Both the position numbers and the translations under genes were made by a program. From the NCBI RefSeq assembly GCF_047238265.1, contig NZ_JBDFMM010000001.1, positions 2,294,001 to 2,358,000 of the forward strand: a stretch of DNA of 64,000 nt. The letters run 5' to 3'. The stretch comes from Paenibacillus_F sp047238265 (lineage in GTDB: Bacteria; Bacillota; Bacilli; Paenibacillales; NBRC-103111). Positions 34,435-42,439 of the stretch are shown here, piece after piece. The notes beneath the pieces were generated by a model that did no database searches, had not been told where the DNA came from, and was given only the letters and a program-made list of their open reading frames with translations. The stretch's first letter is position 1; the number at the start of each line of letters is the position of its first letter.

Positions 34435-36996
34435 ATGAACGTACCGGTGGAGGCAGTGCTCCCGGAATTGCTGGACGTGCTGAGGCGGGAGCGGAACGCG
34501 GTCCTTATCGCTCCGCCAGGCGCGGGCAAAACGACGCGTGTGCCGCTTGCTCTCCTTCAGGAATCCTGGCTGGACGGCAAACGCATCCTTATGCTGGAGC
34601 CGAGGCGGATTGCGGCAAGAGCTGCCGCAGCTTACATGGCATCCCTGCTGGGAGAGAAAACGGGCGAAACGGTCGGTTACCGGATGCGCTCGGACACGAA
34701 GGTCGGGCCGAAGACAAGGATCGAGGTCATTACGGAAGGGGTTCTTACCCGCATGCTCCAGCGCGATCCTACTCTCGATGGAGCGGGAATCGTGCTGTTC
34801 GACGAGTTTCACGAGCGGAATCTGGCGGCGGACGTGGGCCTCGCTCTCTGCCTGCAATCGCAGTCTCTGCTGCGGGAAGACCTGAAGCTGCTGGTTATGT
34901 CCGCGACTTTGGAAGCCGACGGCGTGGCGGCGCTAATGAACGGAGCCCCCGTCGTCACGAGCGAGGGCAGAATGTATCCGGTCGAAACCCGTTACAGGCG
35001 GGAACCCGTTAAAGGGTCCGTGGCGGCGGCCGTCCTGGAAACGGTTCTGCAGGCCTGGCACGAGGCGGAAGGGGATCTGCTCGTGTTCTTGCCGGGGGCG
35101 CCCGAAATAAGGCGCACGGAAAAAGAACTCGCCGCCCGCCTGCCTTCCGGGCAGGCTCTCGTTGCGCCGCTGTACGGCAGTCTGACGCCGGAGCAGCAGG
35201 ATCGCGCAATTGCGCCGGACCCGCAGGGAAGGCGCAAAATCGTGCTGGCGACGACGATCGCCGAGACAAGCTTGACCGTCGAAGGCGTGCGCATCGTCAT
35301 CGACAGCGGACTCGCGCGCGTTGCGCGCTTTTCGCCGCGCACCGGCATGAGCCGCCTGGAGACGGCCGCGGTTTCGCGCGCTTCCGCCGATCAGCGGCGC
35401 GGCCGCGCGGGTCGCCTTGCGCCGGGCGTCTGCTTTCGGCTGTGGACGGAGCAGGAGGAGAGGCGCCTCGCACCCGCCGGGCGGCCTGAAATCGCGGAGG
35501 CGGATCTGGCGCCGCTGGCGCTCGATCTCGCCGTATGGGGGGCCCGGCCGGACGAGCTGGCCTGGCTCGACGCGCCTCCGGCGGCCGCTTACGCGCAGGC
35601 GTGCGGCCTGCTCCGCAGGCTCGGGGCGCTGGACGAAGCGGGCGCCGTCACCGCTCACGGCCGCAGGATGGCGGAGCTGGGCCTGCACCCGCGGCTCGCG
35701 CACATGGCGCTGCAGGCGCTTCCGCTGGGCGCGGGAGGGCTTGCCTGCGAGCTGGCGGCGCTGCTCGGCGAGCGGGACATTCTCCGCGGCACGCCGTCGG
35801 CCCGGGATGCGGACCTGCGGCTGCGCGTCGAAGCTCTGCGGGCCTATTGCGGCGCGGGCCGCGGGGCGAAGCGGACGCCGCAGGACGCCGCAGGCGGTCC
35901 CGCTGCGGAGCCGGAAGTCTTCGCGGCCGCGAGCGGGCAGGCAGGCGCGGATGTTTCCGTGCTGCGCCGTCTCGGAGCGGAAGCGGCCCGCTGGAAGCGC
36001 GAGCTGGGCGTTCCGGAGGGCGAATCCGGCGGTACGGAACGGACAGGCCTGCTGCTCGCGTTTGCCTTCCCCGACCGCGTTGCCGGACAGCGTTCGCCGG
36101 GGCGGTTTACCCTCAGCAGCGGCAGAGGAGCCGCGCTGCCCGATATGCAGCGCCTCTCGGCGGAGCCTTGGCTGGTCTGCGCCGATCTGGACGACCAGGG
36201 TGCGGAAAGTACCGTTTACTTGGCGGCTCCCGTACGGCTGGACGAGCTTGAGGAGCATTTTGCCCATGAAATCGCCGAGGACATTTCGGTGAATTGGGAC
36301 CGGCAGGCCCAAGCCGTAAGGGCCCGGAAAAAAACATCGCTCGGCATGCTGACCCTCCGGGAGATCACCGTTGCCGCTCCGGACCCGGAGCTTACGCGGG
36401 ATGCCCTGCTTCAGGGGATCAGAAGCCAGGGGCTGGAAGTGCTGGTCTGGAGCAAGGCAGCGAGGCAGCTGCGCGAGCGTCTGAGCTTTATGGCCCGTCA
36501 TGATGACCGTTGGCCGGATGTTACCGACGAAGCTCTGCTCACTTCTCTGGAAGAGTGGCTGGGGCCGCATGTGTACGGGATGAAAAACCGGGGAGACCTC
36601 CAGCGTCTGAATCTCGTCACAGTGCTGGAAGCCATGCTTACGTGGGAGCAGCGGAGGCTGCTTGACGAGCAGGCGCCGACGCATCTGTCCGTGCCGAGCG
36701 GCTCCCGTATTCCGGTCGATTACAGCATGCCGGAAGCTCCGGCCCTGTACGTCCGTCTTCAAGAGATGTTCGGGCTTCAGGCTACGCCTGCCGTCGGCGG
36801 CGGACGAGTGCCCTTGACCCTGCACCTGCTTTCACCGGCACAGCGGCCCGTACAGGTTACGCGCGATCTGGAAAGTTTTTGGAAAGAAGCTTATTTCGAA
36901 GTTAAAAAAGATCTCAAAGGGCGTTACCCGAAGCATTACTGGCCGGACAATCCGCTTGAAGCGATTCCGACCAGCCGGGCGAAGCCCCGCAAATAG
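34435..36996 (+). CDS. hrpB: HrpB-type ATP-dependent helicase
   Basis: 853 residues, standard length for HrpB, a DEAH-box superfamily 2 RNA helicase of unknown bacterial role. Motifs in order: Walker A PPGAGKTTR (residues 28-36), Ia EPRRIAARAAA, Walker B in the HrpB-typical form DEFHE (123-127), motif III SATL (157-160), motif V ATTIAETSLTVEGV (273-286) and motif VI QRRGRAGR (321-328). The HrpB C-terminal domain ends with EAYFEVKKDLKGRYPKHYWP at about 820-840. Start ATG 34435 follows GGGGGATACAG. A highly GC-rich, less conserved middle (residues 470-520) contains an apparent low-complexity Ala/Gly stretch. GNAT gene follows 35 bases downstream. Confidence 0.93.
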   Translation: MNVPVEAVLPELLDVLRRERNAVLIAPPGAGKTTRVPLALLQESWLDGKRILMLEPRRIAARAAAAYMASLLGEKTGETVGYRMRSDTKVGPKTRIEVITEGVLTRMLQRDPTLDGAGIVLFDEFHERNLAADVGLALCLQSQSLLREDLKLLVMSATLEADGVAALMNGAPVVTSEGRMYPVETRYRREPVKGSVAAAVLETVLQAWHEAEGDLLVFLPGAPEIRRTEKELAARLPSGQALVAPLYGSLTPEQQDRAIAPDPQGRRKIVLATTIAETSLTVEGVRIVIDSGLARVARFSPRTGMSRLETAAVSRASADQRRGRAGRLAPGVCFRLWTEQEERRLAPAGRPEIAEADLAPLALDLAVWGARPDELAWLDAPPAAAYAQACGLLRRLGALDEAGAVTAHGRRMAELGLHPRLAHMALQALPLGAGGLACELAALLGERDILRGTPSARDADLRLRVEALRAYCGAGRGAKRTPQDAAGGPAAEPEVFAAASGQAGADVSVLRRLGAEAARWKRELGVPEGESGGTERTGLLLAFAFPDRVAGQRSPGRFTLSSGRGAALPDMQRLSAEPWLVCADLDDQGAESTVYLAAPVRLDELEEHFAHEIAEDISVNWDRQAQAVRARKKTSLGMLTLREITVAAPDPELTRDALLQGIRSQGLEVLVWSKAARQLRERLSFMARHDDRWPDVTDEALLTSLEEWLGPHVYGMKNRGDLQRLNLVTVLEAMLTWEQRRLLDEQAPTHLSVPSGSRIPVDYSMPEAPALYVRLQEMFGLQATPAVGGGRVPLTLHLLSPAQRPVQVTRDLESFWKEAYFEVKKDLKGRYPKHYWPDNPLEAIPTSRAKPRK

Positions 36997-37031
36997 TCCG
37001 AACGTACACGTATAGAAAAAGAGGTGTCTCC

Positions 37032-37490
37032 ATGAATGAACAAGCGGCCATCCGGCTGATCCGGCACGATGAGCTGGACCAGCTTCTGGAGCTGTACCGG
37101 CAGTTAAATACGGAGGACCCCGTTATACCTCCAGGCGAGAAATTGGATCAGCAGTGGAACGAGATGTTCCATGATCCCCACATGAAGTTTGTCGTAGTCG
37201 AAGACGAGGGGAAACTGGCTGCCGTATGCGTGCTGGTCATCGTCCGTAACCTGACCCGCGGCGGACGCCCTTTCGGGTTGATTGAGAATGTCGTAACCAG
37301 CGAGAATCACCGCAAAAAAGGGTACGGCAGTCTGATTTTGCAAAAGGCGCTGGATCTGGCCCGGGAGTCGGACTGTTATAAAGTGATGCTCTTGACAAGT
37401 TCCAAAGAGGACGCGACGCTTCGTTTTTACGAGAAGAACGGGTTTGAGAAAGACGTCAAAACCGGATTTATCTCTTATTTGTGGGAATAG
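37032..37490 (+). CDS. GNAT-family N-acetyltransferase
   Basis: 152-residue acetyl-CoA-dependent acyltransferase. Motif A, the acetyl-CoA pyrophosphate loop, is clear: ENVVTSENHRKKGYGSLILQKAL near residues 87-109 contains the R-x-x-G-Y/x-G/S core (RKKGYGS), and motif B is VMLLTSSKEDATLRFYEKNGF. Substrate unknown. RBS AGAGGTG precedes ATG 37032. It lies 35 bases behind hrpB and may be co-transcribed with it; the following modA gene has its own ribosome site after a 150-base gap. Confidence 0.85.
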   Translation: MNEQAAIRLIRHDELDQLLELYRQLNTEDPVIPPGEKLDQQWNEMFHDPHMKFVVVEDEGKLAAVCVLVIVRNLTRGGRPFGLIENVVTSENHRKKGYGSLILQKALDLARESDCYKVMLLTSSKEDATLRFYEKNGFEKDVKTGFISYLWE

Positions 37491-37642
37491 AGTGGCCGGA
37501 ACGGGAGAGACGGGACGAAAGGACTGCCGGGGCAATCCTGCTGATGCAGGCGATGATCCGCCGGTATTTCGGTACGGCGGGCCGGAAGTTCCGTGTTCGA
37601 ACGACGCATGTTTTAAGTGACGGAAGAAATGGAGGGACCGCT

Positions 37643-38473
37643 GTGTTTAGGAAGCGGATAGGGCAAGCGATTGCGGCGGGGGTTCTGCTCCTGGGGCTGG
37701 CCGCATGCTCGAACGGGCAAACCGGTACTCCGGCCGGTAAACCGGAGGCAGGCAAGGAAGCGGATGGGAAGAGGGCGGAGCTTACGGTTTCCGCAGCGGC
37801 CAGTCTGAAGGATGCGCTGGAGGAGATCGGCCGGCGTTACGAGAGTGCGAACGGTGGCGTTAAGCTGCTTTATAATTTCGGATCTTCAGGGACTCTGCAG
37901 AAACAGATCGAACAGGGAGCTCCCGTGGACATTTTTCTTTCGGCGGGGGTGCCGCAAATGAAGGCTCTGCTGGATAAGCAGCTCATCGATAAGAACCATT
38001 CCGGCGTTCTGCTGACCAACGAGCTGGTCCTGATCGTGCCGGAGGATGCGAAAGCGGCCGTCTCCGGTCCGGAAGATCTTTTGAAAGAAACGGTGAAGAA
38101 GGTTGCGGTCGGGGAGCCCAAAACGGTTCCGGCAGGCAGCTATACGCAGCAATTTTTGAACGGAGCGGGAATTTGGGATAAGCTGCAGTCCAAAATCGTG
38201 TGGACCAAGGATGTCCGGCAGGTACTGGCCTATGTGGAGTCGGGAAACGCCGACGCGGGTTTCGTCTACAAAACGGATGCCCTGACTTCGGGCAAGGTGA
38301 GAACGGTGTATACGGCAAAAGAAGCGGCAGGAAGTCCGCCGATCGAATATCCGGCGGGAATCGTTTCGGGCACGAAGCAGGCGGACGAGGCCCGGAAGTT
38401 TTATGAGTATTTGTCCGGAGCGGATGCGCGGGACATTTTTACAAAATACGGCTTCGGCTTAAAAAGTTCCTGA
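37643..38473 (+). CDS. modA: Molybdate-binding lipoprotein ModA
   Basis: 276 residues from GTG 37643 (GGAGGG at 37631-37636); longer upstream frame is ignored because the lipoprotein signal begins here. Lipobox LAAC gives lipidated Cys22. The mature part is a typical ModA: LTVSAAASLKDALEEIGRRY with the oxyanion-binding AASL, NFGSSGTLQKQIEQGAPVDI near residues 75-95, and VGEPKTVPAGSYTQQFL. ModA captures molybdate or tungstate outside the membrane and delivers it to ModB. It is eight bases upstream of modB, an obvious operon. Confidence 0.93.
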   Translation: MFRKRIGQAIAAGVLLLGLAACSNGQTGTPAGKPEAGKEADGKRAELTVSAAASLKDALEEIGRRYESANGGVKLLYNFGSSGTLQKQIEQGAPVDIFLSAGVPQMKALLDKQLIDKNHSGVLLTNELVLIVPEDAKAAVSGPEDLLKETVKKVAVGEPKTVPAGSYTQQFLNGAGIWDKLQSKIVWTKDVRQVLAYVESGNADAGFVYKTDALTSGKVRTVYTAKEAAGSPPIEYPAGIVSGTKQADEARKFYEYLSGADARDIFTKYGFGLKSS

Positions 38474-38481
38474 ACATACCG

Positions 38482-39165
38482 GTGAATATGGACATGTTCT
38501 TCTCTCCCGTCTGGCTGTCGCTGAAAATCGCGCTGCTGTCGGGAGTTCTCGCCTTCGTGTTCGGCGTATCGGCCGCCCGGCTCGTACATAAACGCCCGTT
38601 CAGGGGAAGGACTTTGCTGGAAACGGTCTTTATGCTGCCCCTGGTCCTCCCTCCTACGGTGATCGGCTTTTTGCTTCTGCTCGCCTTCGGACGAAGAAGC
38701 TGGATCGGCCGTCTGGCCGAATGGCTGTGGGATCAGCCGGTCGTCTTCTCGTGGGGAGCGGGGGTCATCGCGGCGACGGTCGTCGCTTTTCCGCTTGTCT
38801 ACCAATCGGCCAAAACGGGCTTCCAGACGATCGACCGGGATCTGGAAGGAGCCGCCCGGTCCATGGGAGCTGGCGAGTGGCAAGTGTTGTTCCGAGTTAC
38901 GCTGCCTCTGGCCGGACCGGCGCTTGTGACCGCTTTTGTGCTCGGTTTTGCCCGGGCGCTGGGCGAATTCGGGGCTACGATCATGATCGCGGGTAACATT
39001 CCGGGCCGGACCCAGACGGTTCCGACGGCCATTTACACCGCAGTCGATGCGGGCGACTATACGCTTGCCTGGTGCTGGACGGCGGCGATCGTCGCCTTTT
39101 CATTCCTGCTTCTTCTTGCGGGCAATTATCGCCGGAATTCCCCGGAGGGAAGTTCCGCATCCTAA
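38482..39165 (+). CDS. modB: Molybdate ABC transporter permease ModB
   Basis: 227 residues, about five membrane helices. GTG 38482 is the likely start (eight bases after modA); in-frame ATGs at 38488 and 38494 are alternatives. Family markers: FMLPLVLPPTVIGFLLLLAF in helix 2, RSMGAGEWQVLFRVTLPLAGP (EAA loop that docks the ATPase) near residues 130-150, and ALGEFGATIMIAGNIPGRTQ. ModB forms the homodimeric channel for molybdate. No modC ATPase gene follows; the operon ends in a terminator directly after the stop codon. Confidence 0.93.
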   Translation: MNMDMFFSPVWLSLKIALLSGVLAFVFGVSAARLVHKRPFRGRTLLETVFMLPLVLPPTVIGFLLLLAFGRRSWIGRLAEWLWDQPVVFSWGAGVIAATVVAFPLVYQSAKTGFQTIDRDLEGAARSMGAGEWQVLFRVTLPLAGPALVTAFVLGFARALGEFGATIMIAGNIPGRTQTVPTAIYTAVDAGDYTLAWCWTAAIVAFSFLLLLAGNYRRNSPEGSSAS

Positions 39166-39203
39166 AAAAACCTGCCAGGGCAATGATGCCCGGCAGGTTT
39201 TTT
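39164..39203. terminator. Bidirectional terminator after modB
   Basis: AAAAAACCTGCC and GGCAGGTTTTTT form a long stem with inner GGGCA/TGCCC pairing around ATGA. It serves modB (plus) and the DUF3817 gene (minus), whose stops flank it. Confidence 0.85.
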
Positions 39204-39223
39204 GACGTACGTTTTTTTGGGTG

Positions 39224-39529
39224 TCAGGACCAGTTGTCCTTCTTTAACCGGGCGTCCAGCACGAATGTGCCGAAAGGCAGAAAGGAGGCCAGGATGGCGA
39301 TCAGCACTTTGAGAATCGACCAGCGGTGAACGAAGGTGACGTGTGTGACTGCGAGCAGGAAAAGGACGAACAAGAGTCCGTGCAAGCCTCCGACAACCGT
39401 TACGGGCTGAGGGATGTCCGCGAAGTGCTTGAGCGGCATGGCGATAAACAGCAGCAAGAGGAAAGAGATTCCCTCGAGGATACCGATCACGCGCAAACGC
39501 CCAATAGGGGTACTGAGCATGGTTAACAT
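39224..39529 (-). CDS. DUF3817 small membrane protein (YdzA-like)
   Basis: 101 residues, three predicted helices (about residues 13-33, 45-65, 72-92). The pattern TPIGRLRVIGILEGISFLLL, the central GGLHGLLFVLF and the end SFLPFGTFVLDARL match DUF3817 proteins such as B. subtilis YdzA. Function unknown. ATG 39529 is used; ATG 39520 is possible but has no better ribosome site (AGGCGG precedes the longer start). Confidence 0.8.
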   Translation of the reverse strand: MLTMLSTPIGRLRVIGILEGISFLLLLFIAMPLKHFADIPQPVTVVGGLHGLLFVLFLLAVTHVTFVHRWSILKVLIAILASFLPFGTFVLDARLKKDNWS

Positions 39530-39660
39530 ACACCGCCTGTGTAAGTAAAATGTGGAAAAGTTCCGTCTCCCTTCTTACTGTATCACAGAGGCAATCGTGC
39601 GCTCAAATAAGCCGCCCGGTCAGGCTTCCTCAGGCCCGCCCGGGGACGGAGAGAAGACTG

Positions 39661-42063
39661 TTATTCCGCGGTCATGACGGTATAAACGGCCGGATCCAGC
39701 GCGGTGACGAACGGGGTCAACGTCCCTGCCGAGTAGAGCTGCAGCTTGTGCATCGCCCTCGTACAGGCCGTGTAGAACAGCTTCCGTTCGCTTTCGCGGC
39801 GGTAGGCATGGGCGGAGGCGTCATAGATAAGCACCGCATCGAATTCCACCCCTTTAGCGAGATACGCGGGGATGACCATGACGCCTTTCTCGAACGAAGG
39901 CGTATCCTTGCGGATGAGTCGAAGCTCATCCAGGCCGCTCAGCGCTTCGAAGGCGCGCTCGCTTTCGGCGGCGGTTTTGCAGATGACGCCGATGGACGCG
40001 GAGCCCTCCGCCTGGAACGCCCGGATTTCCGCCTTCATCCGCCGGATAAGCGCGTCCGTGTCCGCCCCCGTGAAAACGGCGGGCTTGCCGCCCTCCCGGT
40101 CGAACGGCTCGATCAGAGCGCCGTCCTTCAGCATGCCGCGCGTGAACTCGACAATCTCCTTGGTCGACCGGTAGCTGCGGTGCAGCACGATTTGCTCCGT
40201 CTCGCCGGGACCGTACAAGTGCGCGACGGGCGTGCTTCCCTCCAGCGTGGTCGCCTGGGCGAACACGGCCTGGTTGAAATCGCCGAGCACGGTCATGCGG
40301 CAGCGCGGGAAGAGCCTTTTCAGAAATTCAAACTGAAAAGGGGAGTAGTCTTGGGCTTCGTCGATCAGAACGTGCCGGACGATCGTGTTGGTACGGAAGC
40401 CTTCGGCCAGTTCCTGCAGGTACAGGAAAGGAGTCGCGTCTTCGTAAGGCAGAGTGCCCCGGTTCATCCGGTTCAGCGTGTACGCGCAGACTTCATCCCA
40501 CTCGGCAGGAAGTCCGTCCCGGTCCTCGGCGGTCTCCCCGGGAACGGCCAAGTCCGCCGCGGCGGCTGCCCGGTGCAGGGACTGGAACAGGGGCTTGTTC
40601 TCGTACAGCTGCCGGTACAGGCCGGGAACATCGACGAAGCGGAGCCGCTTTACCCGTGCCCGCAGGGGCTTGAAATGCTCCCGGACGATCATTTTGCGCA
40701 GAAGCTGCTCTTCCACGTCCGCATCGTCGAAGCTTTCGGCGCGTCCCCGTCGTTTGCGAAGCTGATTGTAGGCGCGCTGGTACTGCTCTTTATCGAGGAA
40801 ATCGAGTTCGTCGCGGACCCAGTCTTCCTGCATCTCCCGCTCCTGATGCGCCGCCAGCTCTTCAAGCAGCCATTCCTTCATAAGTTCGATACGGTTGGCC
40901 AGGCGGATGGAGGCGTCGTAGCCGTAGAAGCGGTCCGACAAAGCTTGACGGGACAGGATCACTTGATCCCGGAACACGATGTCTTTGAACAGCATATGCT
41001 CCTTCAGAAGCTGATCTTTATACGCTTGAATGACGTGCAGGAAGCGGGAGGAAGCCTTGTACCGGATTCCGCTCAATCTTGCGGCATACCCGGGTGTTTC
41101 TTCATCTGCCAGCACATATTCGATCTGATCGAACGGATCCTCGATTTTGAACCGCCGGCCGAGCCGGTGATGCAGATATTCCTGGAACGTCGTCTGCTGC
41201 ATGTTCTCCTCGCCGAGCTCGGGCAAAACGGTGGACACGTAGCTGTTGAAAAGCGGGTTGGGCGAAAACAGCACCATCTGATCGGCGGTCAGCGTTTTCC
41301 GGTGTTTGTACAGCAGATAGGCGACCCGCTGGAGAGCCGCGGATGTTTTGCCGCTGCCCGCGGCGCCTTGTACGATAAGCATCCGTGAGCTGTCGTTGCG
41401 GATAATGCGGTTCTGCTCCTTCTGAATGGTGGCGACAATCGTTTTCATCTGGGAGCCCGCCCCTTTGCTGAGCACCTGCTGAAGCAGTTCATCGCCGATC
41501 ATCAGCCCCGTATCGAACAGAAAATGAATGCGGCCGTCGCGGATAATAAACTGGCGCTTCAGTTCGATTTCGCCCTCTACAAGACCTCCGGGCGTATGAT
41601 ATTCGCCCGGTCCGGGCGCGTAGTCGTAATAAAGGCTGGCGACAGGGGTACGCCAATCGTAGACAAGGAAGGTTTCGCCGTCCTCATCAAGAAAAGAAGA
41701 CACACCGACGTACACGCGCTCGGTCCGGCTCGCGCCGTCTTCTTTGAAATCAATCCGCCCGAAATAAGGGGAGGGGAGAAGACGGTTCATCCGGTCGGCC
41801 AGCTTCTTAAGCTGCCGGTGGGTTCTCTCTCTCTCGGATAAAACTTCGGCCTGCTGCCTCAGGCTGAGGTACGTATCCAGGATATCGTCGTCATGAGCCA
41901 GATTGACGGTCACTTCATCCCAGAAATGTTTGCGGATATCGACGACCTGCGATTTGAGCTGCCCGACATCGGGTTCGATTTTCTCCAGCTGCTGCCGAAG
42001 CTTGCTTCTCACGAGATCGACCCTCTGCTGTTCGTGCTGCCATTCTTCTTTGGAAACCGACAA
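39661..42063 (-). CDS. helD: HelD-type RNA polymerase recycling helicase
   Basis: 800 residues from a TTG start at 42063, preceded by AAGGAGGGG at five bases; helicase superfamily 1 (UvrD/Rep-like). HelD binds stalled RNA polymerase and uses ATP hydrolysis to remove it from DNA. Residues 1-90 form an N-terminal helical region (LRQQLEKIEPDVGQLKSQV) that would enter the polymerase secondary channel. YDWRTPVASLYYDYAPGPGEY near 135-155 is a HelD signature. Walker A is GAAGSGKT (233-240), DEAQDYSPFQFEFLK lies near 600, GDFNQAVF near 625, and the C-terminal ATPase half ends with FYTACTRAMHKL. Stable monocistronic layout; downstream is the DUF3817 gene. Confidence 0.92.
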   Translation of the reverse strand: MSVSKEEWQHEQQRVDLVRSKLRQQLEKIEPDVGQLKSQVVDIRKHFWDEVTVNLAHDDDILDTYLSLRQQAEVLSERERTHRQLKKLADRMNRLLPSPYFGRIDFKEDGASRTERVYVGVSSFLDEDGETFLVYDWRTPVASLYYDYAPGPGEYHTPGGLVEGEIELKRQFIIRDGRIHFLFDTGLMIGDELLQQVLSKGAGSQMKTIVATIQKEQNRIIRNDSSRMLIVQGAAGSGKTSAALQRVAYLLYKHRKTLTADQMVLFSPNPLFNSYVSTVLPELGEENMQQTTFQEYLHHRLGRRFKIEDPFDQIEYVLADEETPGYAARLSGIRYKASSRFLHVIQAYKDQLLKEHMLFKDIVFRDQVILSRQALSDRFYGYDASIRLANRIELMKEWLLEELAAHQEREMQEDWVRDELDFLDKEQYQRAYNQLRKRRGRAESFDDADVEEQLLRKMIVREHFKPLRARVKRLRFVDVPGLYRQLYENKPLFQSLHRAAAAADLAVPGETAEDRDGLPAEWDEVCAYTLNRMNRGTLPYEDATPFLYLQELAEGFRTNTIVRHVLIDEAQDYSPFQFEFLKRLFPRCRMTVLGDFNQAVFAQATTLEGSTPVAHLYGPGETEQIVLHRSYRSTKEIVEFTRGMLKDGALIEPFDREGGKPAVFTGADTDALIRRMKAEIRAFQAEGSASIGVICKTAAESERAFEALSGLDELRLIRKDTPSFEKGVMVIPAYLAKGVEFDAVLIYDASAHAYRRESERKLFYTACTRAMHKLQLYSAGTLTPFVTALDPAVYTVMTAE

Positions 42064-42120
42064 GAAAACCCCTCCTTAAAGGTGAAAGAACAACCCGCAT
42101 AAGCGGCCGTGCAAAAAAAG

Positions 42121-42149
42121 TTGACAAAGCTGCGCAAAGGTGATAAGCT
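42121..42149 (+). promoter_or_regulatory. Strong-looking promoter in the helD/serine hydrolase gap
   Basis: TTGACA, 17-base spacer, TAAGCT. It points rightward, away from helD, and drives the segment that contains two terminators before the serine hydrolase gene. Confidence 0.65.
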
Positions 42150-42154
42150 AAGAT

Positions 42155-42274
42155 TAGATAAAAGCGCTCAATACGTTTAATTACTAGTATTGACAGCGGT
42201 TTTTTATTTTACCATCTAACTTTAAATAAATCAATCTTGTTTTAAGCCGTCAGGATAACTGGCGGCTTTTTTGA
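42155..42274 (+). ncRNA. Candidate small RNA or leader attenuator
   Basis: From the promoter at 42121-42149 a transcript would meet a hairpin (CGCTCAATAC against GTATTG-AC-AGCG, 42165-42198) with TTTTTTATTTT behind it, then a second hairpin (AAGCCGTCAG/CTGGCGGCTT, 42244-42268) followed by TTTTTTGATTTTTT. An outer helix TTAGAT (42154-42159) with ATCTAA (42214-42219) overlaps an alternative AAGATT (42150-42155) with AATCTT (42233-42238), so two mutually exclusive folds are conceivable. No coding frame is convincing. It may be a small RNA of about 110 nucleotides or a regulated leader of the gene at 42440. No known riboswitch class is recognised. Confidence 0.45.
42244..42274 (+). terminator. 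Intrinsic terminator of the candidate RNA
   Basis: AAGCCGTCAG pairs with CTGGCGGCTT (one G-T), GATAA loop, then TTTTTTGATTTTTT. No plus-strand gene precedes it, so it must end a non-coding transcript or act as an attenuator. Confidence 0.8.
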
Positions 42275-42439
42275 TTTTTTCATACGAGGCGGGGCGAAAA
42301 AAATCGGGACCGGCCCCGGCCGCAGGTGACGAATTTGTAAGCCGGACACAAGCGTTTTGCAAGGAAAATCGATGGGTGCTTTCTTCAGATCCTCTTAAAA
42401 TATTCCTATACACGGAAATAGGATTACGAAGGAGACTGG

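Noticed and set aside
34933..36825. 630-codon minus-strand open frame opposite hrpB
   Set aside because: Antisense of a well-supported helicase gene in GC-rich DNA; no start site or family.
39550..41388. 612-codon plus-strand open frame across helD
   Set aside because: Antisense shadow; HelD motifs are unmistakable on the minus strand.
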